Below, one piece after another: positions 55,073-61,752 of a DNA stretch of 64,000 bases. The stretch is from Seminavis robusta (Eukaryota > Bacillariophyta > Bacillariophyceae > Naviculales > Naviculaceae), in NCBI GenBank assembly GCA_903772945.1, contig CAICTM010000179.1, positions 1 through 64,000 on the forward strand, in the 5' to 3' direction. The notes beneath the pieces are model-generated. The model did no database searches. It was given only the letters and a program-made list of their open reading frames with translations, and was not told where the DNA came from. The position numbers and the translations under genes were made by a program. Positions within the stretch are counted from its first letter, which is position 1. Every line of letters begins with the position of its first letter.

Positions 55073-56357
55073 TTATCTACTTTTGTATTCACCTCTCCAA
55101 CCAGGAGATATCCAGTCAATCACCCCACCTTCACCCACCACCAGATCTACCCAGTCTGTTGTAGAAGTGCCTGTTCCAGCTCCAGCATCATTGAGTGGCT
55201 GTCCAGGTGGGCTAATCATGTTTGAAGAGAAAGACAGAAAGGAATGAAAAAGAGATTGAGTGACTTCTCCATCTTTGCCATGAATGAACCACATCTAACT
55301 TTGGGCTTACCATGTGTTGTCAATGGGCTGATACTGGTCAAAATCCAAACCAGCCTTGACAGCAGCGGCTCGCACTGCTGGTATGGCTTTTTCTGGCAGG
55401 ACTGGTTCTTTTGAATACACAAAAGACCCTTCATAGTTCCCTTGAAGGTTATGCCCCTTGTAAGCAACAAGTTTGAATGGAGGGATATCACCCTTTCCAT
55501 CTGATTCACCAATGATGAACCAGTTTTCGTAAAAATGTCAGCCCAAACATTTTGCCCTCTGTGTGCATGGTTCTTTCTGCCTTTGCACTATCCACTACCA
55601 TGTGTTCAGTCAAGACGTTTTCCCAGAATCCACCACCAGATTCCACGGGTCTTGGTACACGGAAGAAGATATCCATATCTAGCTCACTAGATTCCTTATT
55701 GGTTGCCTTGAACACATTTGTTTGGCAGTCAAACAAATCATTTTCAGGATTCAATCCATGAGTCTTCCACCATGTACCAGGAAGAGTCTTTGGATCAAAA
55801 GTTCGAATGGCAGTAGAGTATCCCACATCTTCAGCAGAGTTGTCGACATCCTTGGGCACCTTAACACATTCATTCTCTTCAATGGTGCAGGATAGCCAAT
55901 TGTTCAATTCATCAGAGCCAAATTCGGCAAAGCATCGAGTACAACATCTCTGTTCACCCTTGCATCTACCCAAGCATGTGACTCCTTTGATTCCTCTAGG
56001 ATTGGAAAATAGGCCCTTAGTTTGGTCACCACACTTGTTGACAAAGCAACCCACATCGGATTGGGCCATTTGGTTCTCCTTGGCATAGTCAGCAAACCCA
56101 TCATAGGTCTTGGCTTCTTCCGCAAAAGCCACTGCTCCGAACATGTTTGAGGCTGTAATAGTCAAACCTAGTGCCACAGCTGCTAGCTGTCTACCAAGGT
56201 TGTGTTGAGATTCATCCTGTAGAGAATTTTTCATTTGGCAACATGTTGATGGCTCCGCAAACTTGTGATAGTTGTTGGTGGCAGGTGTAAATGCAGAACA
56301 CTCTGCAAAAAGAGCAACAAGCACAATGGCAGTACCGGCACAAGATCCTTGTACCAT
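55073..56357 (-). pseudogene. violaxanthin de-epoxidase-like protein (VDL type), copy 2, with one frame break
   Basis: This is an inverted paralogue of the 48408-49701 gene. Exon 1 would be 55311-56357 and exon 2 55073-55211, with the intron (99 bp) in the same place and phase before the conserved Cys. From ATG 56357 it encodes the same three-part thylakoid presequence (CSAFTP, then V-A-F-A before EEAK), the Cys-rich domain (GCFVNKC, TCLGRC, RCCTRC with one extra Cys, SCTIEENEC) and the lipocalin start (GTWWKTHGLNPENDLFDCQ). At about 55525-55537 there is one base more than in copy 1 (ACATTTTTACGAAAAC against ACATTTGATGAAAAC). It shifts the frame so that translation would stop about 12 codons on. 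Everything downstream, including exon 2 and the stop, is intact in the shifted frame. It is therefore either a very young pseudogene or a functional gene with an assembly error. Confidence 0.75.
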
Positions 56358-56849
56358 GATACTGAAACCTCTTGTCAACTAGAACCTTCACTGCTCTTGC
56401 CAACTTCTCATCTATTCACACAGAAAAGATATGAACACACATGTCCCATTGTTTTCGCAGCACGATGCCACTTGGCAGTTGGCATGTTGGCGTCAATGAC
56501 GGCAATGTGTAAGCCAGTAGTCGGATTAGATATGTCGGTTCAGGGGTGTGCTTGTTCAATGGGAACTTGCGGGCTGTGCGTTTATTTCGCTAGCTTGACT
56601 GATCCACGGGAGAAGATATCCACAGAGGGGAAAACAAAGCGGAGAGTAGAAGATAGCCAGCTGCATGCATGGATATTCCTGGACTTTCTTCATACCGGTA
56701 TGTCTCTAGGAAGAACCGAAAACAGACCTGTCTTTCCATGGAAAGGTATTTTATAAGGACCAGTCAACCTGTTTGTTCACCAGTAGTTCTCTCATATTAT
56801 GTATATTACTTTTCCAATGCAGTCTGCTACTGGTAATTTATTTCTTTTA
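56358..56849. other. intergenic region, no gene seen
   Basis: Nearly 500 bases lie upstream of VDL copy 2 and downstream of the next minus-strand gene. A TACCGGTA lies at 56693-56700. An open plus-strand frame here has no domain signal. Confidence 0.4.
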
Positions 56850-57932
56850 TTAACTGCCACCACCCACATAGGCTTCGTCCAAAGGACCGGAAACTGCCGC
56901 CGTCAATTTGGCCCCGTCGTCGGGACCATACAACGCCGAGTACACAGGGAGCAAGGCTCCATAACAGTTTTGCTTGTACTTGGTATCGTATACATATTGT
57001 GTATTGACGGGTGCTCCCGGTCGGTGTTGAAAGGCCCCGTCCAATGCCCACGTCAACCAATAGTTGGCGGCCTGTTCTCGTGCGGCCGCGACGGCAGCAA
57101 CATTGGCATCGGTCGCTGGCATGGTCAATGCGAGAACCAACGGTCCTTTGGTCAGCATATCCAGTTCATTATTCTGATTGGACATATCTTCCACAGCACC
57201 TTGGAAAGATGCCTTGGTCGATTCCAAAAATGCCTGTACTTCGTCCGTTCCAAAATTGTTAAAGAATTCCATGCGATTGCCGGAATATTCAAAGGCTTGC
57301 CGTCCCAATTCTTCCGGACCGGGATAGTTTCCTTGGGCATCTTTCATTTCGTAGGCTCCATACGCTCGTGGTCGAAAGTCCAAGACGAATTGCATTGCGT
57401 CGCCCCCCACCAGACAGCATCGCGAGAGCAAATGTGGGACATTGGTGAGAGGACCATTGAAAATGGTCAAGGAGGATTCCTTGTTCGCGACGGTGAGGGA
57501 TGCCAACCATGCGACGTTGGAATTTCCCACGGCATCTCGTCCATCCAGAGCGGCCGCAGATCCGGCAATGGTTTCTCCAGTAAAGGAAAGATCCGGTTTG
57601 GCTACCAAGTCGGGAATGGCCGCGGCAATGGCGTCGACAGTGGCCTTTTGAGATGCCTCCAGAGTGGCAATGGGATCACCAGCAGATGCAGCAGAAGTAG
57701 ATGCTTGCATGGCTGGTTGCGCAGGAGCTGGAGCTGGTGCCGTGGCGGGTGCCGTATTGCCTCCGACGGCAATGGGTTGACCTGCCGCCAAAGCCCTCAT
57801 TTGGGCATCATAGGCGTCCATGCCATTCTTCAACACGGTCTCATGGTGACGCGCAGCAGGAGGAACCAAAAAGGCAGTGCTGTATGAAACAGCCGAAAGG
57901 GCCAGCAGAACCAGAGACAATTTCATCATCAT
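56850..57932 (-). CDS. plastid-directed protein of unknown function
   Basis: The predicted protein has 360 aa, starting at the first of three consecutive ATGs (57932); in-frame sequence upstream has no ATG. A clear signal peptide ends YSTAFLVPP, an ASAFAP-like motif, so plastid import is likely. An Ala/Pro/Thr-rich linker (about 50-90) precedes a globular domain at about 95-350 with SSLTIFNGPLTNVPHLLSR, MQFVLDFRPRAYGAYEM and EFFNNFGTDEVQAFLE. The order of conserved-looking segments faintly recalls the ferredoxin-dependent bilin reductase / red chlorophyll catabolite reductase fold (a PHLL segment followed by a LDFRPR segment). That likeness is weak and was judged by eye only. The gene is strongly biased to Ala codons and has no intron. 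It is head to head with the membrane PP2C gene, ATGs about 400 bases apart. Confidence 0.7.
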   Translation of the reverse strand: MMMKLSLVLLALSAVSYSTAFLVPPAARHHETVLKNGMDAYDAQMRALAAGQPIAVGGNTAPATAPAPAPAQPAMQASTSAASAGDPIATLEASQKATVDAIAAAIPDLVAKPDLSFTGETIAGSAAALDGRDAVGNSNVAWLASLTVANKESSLTIFNGPLTNVPHLLSRCCLVGGDAMQFVLDFRPRAYGAYEMKDAQGNYPGPEELGRQAFEYSGNRMEFFNNFGTDEVQAFLESTKASFQGAVEDMSNQNNELDMLTKGPLVLALTMPATDANVAAVAAAREQAANYWLTWALDGAFQHRPGAPVNTQYVYDTKYKQNCYGALLPVYSALYGPDDGAKLTAAVSGPLDEAYVGGGS

Positions 57933-58329
57933 GGTCCACACAACACAATTGTACAAGGACAGTTGAGTGATGAATGAGATAGATGTGGTGACAACATCAA
58001 GCTCACTCGAAAGAAGCAAAAAGAGAGGTGCGTTCGAACGTTTGCCGCCAACACGTACCCCCCTTTTGAGTGACGAGTAAGGAGTCCAATGTTGTACACG
58101 AGAATCTGGGACTGCTCTTTGCTTCTCTCGCGCTGCGGATCAGAATGACCTTTCTCGCAACAGTCACGAAAGATCGAACCACCGTTGATCTTGAAAACCC
58201 AACTTTGAAAGGACCATCCGACCACCAAAGCCCAAGGAAAGAGGCTTCCAGATCATAGTTGTACTTTCTCTCTTGTCCATTGATCATCTTACGTCTCTTG
58301 CTATACCCATTGCTTTGTGCTCTCCAGCC
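57933..58329. promoter_or_regulatory. divergent intergenic region
   Basis: 397 bases separate the ATGs of the plastid-directed unknown and the membrane PP2C gene. Open frames crossing it on both strands lack ATG starts of their own or domain signals. No TATA box was recognised. Confidence 0.4.
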
Positions 58330-59748
58330 ATGCTATTCTCCCCCCTGAAACCACGGCAAGGGAAAAAGCTGCAACCCAACAAGCGCCAACAACGAGCCAA
58401 ACTGAGCAATATCATATTCATCTTGTTTTCGGTACTGGGAGTTATCATCTTCTGGGTCGGGTTCCAAGTTGCCCCGCAACGACTATCACTCGCCCTGAGT
58501 CGACGAGTGCCACGAGCCAAGAGTTCTCTGCCGCTCTTTGTCAAACCACCTCCCCATTCGCTGCTCAGTCATGCCACAGTACCTCAAGTGGATGCCTATA
58601 TTAATGGCACTAGTACAAGTAATACGGCACAATCTACCTGGTTGGGATCGATGAAGTACCTAGAATCGCCCAGTTGCAAACAATACGCGTCTTGCGAAAT
58701 TCATTTTCCATTTTTGGACATTGAAGAAGAAGGAGCCGATTGGGCCGAAGAACGGATACGCAACCATATCGACAAAAGGACTGACTATGCCGTCTTGACA
58801 CGCAAGGGATTCAAAGCTCTCGTTACCAATGTCAAATCCAATCAAGATCGAGCCTTTGTCATTGCACCCCTCGAAGCCGTAGAAGAATCGGCATTGCCGG
58901 TTGGGCCGGACGATTTCCTCATGGGACTCTTTGATGGACACGGACCCGTCGGGCACGGAACGGCCCATTTTGCTGCCATGGAATTGCCAGCCCTCATTTT
59001 GCGCAATATGCAACGACGGAAAAAATTCATACCGGCCCGCCATGTTACAGAGGGCGTCCAATCCGCACTCAAAGATTCCTTTGTCAGTCTCGATGAGAAC
59101 ATTCCCTTTTTGGAAACATCGGGGAGTACCGGGATAATCATTTTGAGACTAGGAACCCACTTGTTCTTTGCCAGTACGGGAGATAGTCAAGCGTTTTTGA
59201 TCAAGGCTGACACGGCACGACAAGGCCCGGATGCTGTCACCATTGTACAATCCACAATACCGCATAAACCCGATCAAGTCATGGAAACGGCACGGATCCG
59301 ATCGGCCGGTGGAAGTGTCATTCCCAAAACCAATATGGATACTTCCAGTCGCGTCATTATTCCAGTAGGAGAAGATGGTACCACTCTGGCACTGGCCATG
59401 TCACGGTCTCTGGGCGACCCGGAAGGCAAAAATGCCAATGTCATTATCCCGGATCCCAATGTGGATTTTATTGATCTGGCCAAATTGGAGCAACCACAAC
59501 AACAAACGGATGCGCCCTCTCAACCACGGTACTTTGTCGTTGTGGCCAGTGATGGATTGCTCGACAAAATTTCGCCGTTGAAAGTAGCGCAGCGAATGGC
59601 GCAAAGTTTCTACCATGAAACACCACCCAATCCATTAATGGCCGCCAACGAGCTCATTCAAAGTGCCTCGCAAATGTGGTTCTCTGGGGGAGACATGATG
59701 AGATATCGAGATGATATCAGCATTGCTGTCAAGATGATTGATCTGTAA
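58330..59748 (+). CDS. membrane-anchored PP2C-type protein phosphatase
   Basis: The predicted protein has 472 aa from ATG 58330; in-frame sequence upstream begins with non-ATG codons. A basic N-terminus is followed by one hydrophobic helix at about 27-45 (IIFILFSVLGVIIFWVGF), which would anchor the enzyme with the phosphatase on the other side. The PP2C core at about 175-470 holds the metal-binding motifs: GLFDGHGPVGHG, STGDSQAF, VVVASDGLLDKIS and RYRDDISIAV. The GTTLALAMSRSLGDPEGK block is also typical. PP2C enzymes remove phosphate from Ser/Thr in an Mg/Mn-dependent way. The region between the anchor and the core contains GTSTSNTAQST and an acidic segment. It is separated by the small ArfGAP gene from a second, quite different PP2C gene. 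Confidence 0.9.
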   Translation: MLFSPLKPRQGKKLQPNKRQQRAKLSNIIFILFSVLGVIIFWVGFQVAPQRLSLALSRRVPRAKSSLPLFVKPPPHSLLSHATVPQVDAYINGTSTSNTAQSTWLGSMKYLESPSCKQYASCEIHFPFLDIEEEGADWAEERIRNHIDKRTDYAVLTRKGFKALVTNVKSNQDRAFVIAPLEAVEESALPVGPDDFLMGLFDGHGPVGHGTAHFAAMELPALILRNMQRRKKFIPARHVTEGVQSALKDSFVSLDENIPFLETSGSTGIIILRLGTHLFFASTGDSQAFLIKADTARQGPDAVTIVQSTIPHKPDQVMETARIRSAGGSVIPKTNMDTSSRVIIPVGEDGTTLALAMSRSLGDPEGKNANVIIPDPNVDFIDLAKLEQPQQQTDAPSQPRYFVVVASDGLLDKISPLKVAQRMAQSFYHETPPNPLMAANELIQSASQMWFSGGDMMRYRDDISIAVKMIDL

Positions 59749-60224
59749 TAACAGATGGAAAGAAACAAAAACAAAAGCACGCCGTACACCTTGCAGGATG
59801 GAACGTACTGCGCGAAGATGGCAATCATCCAGTCTGGGGACAGTCAGACACCAGAAGGAAGCTGTATTTGCTTCTACAAGCATGGGGCTCCCTCTGAACT
59901 ATCGTCTATAACAGTTTGTCTACGTGTACGGTGCAGTGTCGAGACGACGACATTGCACGGTAGAAGAACCCCCCTACCGGCGAACAACACCGCTGGTGAA
60001 CGATGATTATTCTAGAAAAACCTAACTAGATAGAGTCGTTGAAGCGTGAGAATGCAATGGATGCTTAGATACATGTACGAGAGAAAGTCTTGATTGTGTT
60101 TTTATTCGTTGTGTGTTATTTTATAAATGGATAGTCGATGGTTTATTGCATTCTGCTAGTGAAATTTGTTGGTGATTGCATGTGCTTATTAATATCTGAG
60201 TCACCACTGTAGTGTTGACGACAT
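59749..60224. other. intergenic region between convergent genes
   Basis: This is the 3' flank of the PP2C and ArfGAP genes. It has AT-rich stretches around 60090-60140 where poly(A) signals are plausible. No gene was seen. Confidence 0.4.
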
Positions 60225-60857
60225 TCACTGGACTGTTGCTGTCTTTGCCTTGGAGCAAGCCACAGTTTGATGAATCTTCTCTTTGGATTGTTGATGGTAT
60301 CGTCGTCGTGCGGCTTCCCGTCCCTTGTATTCCCCGGCATTGGCAACGGTCTCGACGTGCTTTTGGAGATTGGATCGATAAAACAGGGCCGCCTTGGTTT
60401 GGTATCGTCGATCCATCATGCCGGACATTCCATGTCGATCAAAAAAGGACGTCAACTGTTCGTTGCCACCTTCCAACATGGCCATGATTTGAGAATGAGA
60501 CCAGGCATCCATATCAATCGATCGGACCCGTGATATTTGGACGCCAAAGGATCGGTGACGTCCACTGCAACGGACGCAAAGTAGAATGCCATAACTGACA
60601 CTGGCCCATTCCGGACGAGCCGCGCCACAATCGGCACAATACGAGTTTCCGGGCAAGTTGTAGAGCATGCTACGGCAGGCCATGGGAAAGGCAACGCCAT
60701 CGGCTACGGTACGATGCGAGCCACAACGAATGGCTTCGAGTTCATTGGACACATTGCGAATCATGGGAACAGAAGTTTGTTGTTGTTGCTGCTGCTGATG
60801 TTCTGTTGTAGTAGTGTGAACGGCGAGCAATTGACTGTTGTTGTGGGTAGCAATCAT
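60225..60857 (-). CDS. small ArfGAP-domain protein
   Basis: The predicted protein has 210 aa. The ArfGAP zinc finger is complete at about residues 74-95 (CADCGAARPEWASVSYGILL then CVRCSGRHRSFG), with the arginine finger in GRHRSFGVQISRVRSIDMD. The helical remainder (NEQLTSFFDRHGM, then Y-Q-T-K-A-A-L-F-Y-R) resembles AGFG/ArfGAP1-3. It would stimulate GTP hydrolysis on Arf GTPases at Golgi or endosomal membranes. The N-terminus has a Gln run (HQQQQQQQT). Apart from the domain and a basic tail of about 40 residues there is nothing else, so it is shorter than most ArfGAPs. A 67-base (GAAT)n microsatellite lies 9 bases upstream of the ATG. Confidence 0.9.
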   Translation of the reverse strand: MIATHNNSQLLAVHTTTTEHQQQQQQQTSVPMIRNVSNELEAIRCGSHRTVADGVAFPMACRSMLYNLPGNSYCADCGAARPEWASVSYGILLCVRCSGRHRSFGVQISRVRSIDMDAWSHSQIMAMLEGGNEQLTSFFDRHGMSGMMDRRYQTKAALFYRSNLQKHVETVANAGEYKGREAARRRYHQQSKEKIHQTVACSKAKTATVQ

Positions 60858-60866
60858 GGTGTTATG

Positions 60867-60933
60867 GAATGAATGAATGAATGAATGAATGAATGAATGA
60901 ATGAATGAATGAATGAATGAATGAATGAATGAA
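60867..60933. repeat. (GAAT)n microsatellite, 16.75 units
   Basis: The tetranucleotide GAAT is repeated without interruption for 67 bases. It sits in the 5' leader or core promoter of the ArfGAP gene, 9 bases before its ATG on the opposite strand (reading ATTC in transcript sense). Confidence 0.95.
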
Positions 60934-61020
60934 CGTGAATTCGTCGAGTACTATGATTGAGTTCAGTCTTTTGGAGACAGAAAAAATGAGCTCTGAATGA
61001 GGGCGTTCACTGATGGATGT

Positions 61021-61080
61021 GCGATGTGTCATGGATGGATTCCGACTACAGCGATGTGCCATGGATGGATTCCGACAACT
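61021..61080. repeat. tandem 30-bp repeat, two copies
   Basis: 61021-61050 and 61051-61080 are the same 30-bp unit with three mismatches (GCGATGTG-CATGGATGGATT-CCGAC-AC). It lies upstream of the ArfGAP gene. Confidence 0.85.
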
Positions 61081-61416
61081 GTGCCGTACCTGCCTCCAAC
61101 ACGCTGGAGGCCAGGAAGATGGTCCTGACAGGGCGGGGCCATGGGGTCCATTTGAATCAAAGCAAAAATTGACAAAATGTGACTGGGAGAGTCTTTTGGT
61201 TTGACGGCTCGCTCGCAGCTGTGACAACTCCCTTCTGCAAAATGCTGTGTCGAGAATGAAAAGTACATGTGCCTGTTTGCCTCTCGCTCGTCACTAGTCA
61301 GCGACTAGTTAAGGAGGGAACTTCGATTATGTTCTTTCTTCTTCACTGTAACAGTTCCAGTGACTTGCTTTAAGTCCTCAGATCAGTGGAGATTTAACTG
61401 ATCATCTCCAGTAAAA

Positions 61417-61752
61417 ATGTCATCATCACAATGTCTCACCCACACACATCACCTTTGGAGGACGAGCGACAGCGCCGGTGAAGCCTCCGTGAGCAACATT
61501 TTGTGGTGTGTCTTTATTTTTGTTGATCGATGTGTTGTTCTGGTGTTTGTTGTCGCTTGTATCCTGCTTGGCTACCTGTCTAATAGAAAGCTCAAGAATA
61601 CCATTCATTCATCCATCCAACCAAAAGGTGACACTCATCTTTTGCTCAAAGTACAATTCAATTCGCCAAAGGCAACAAGGGCCACTCCAATTTCTCTACC
61701 GGTAGTCAGTCCAATTGAGTGCTTTTTGAATCTTTGTTTGTTGTCTCCCTGA
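61417..61752 (+). other. upstream open reading frame overlapping the PP2C start
   Basis: A 111-codon frame from ATG 61417 ends in TGA at 61750-61752, and the PP2C ATG starts at 61752, giving the overlap TGATG. It contains a hydrophobic stretch (VLVFVVACILLGYL) but no recognised domain. It may be a translated upstream frame, part of an unspliced leader, or chance. Confidence 0.3.
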
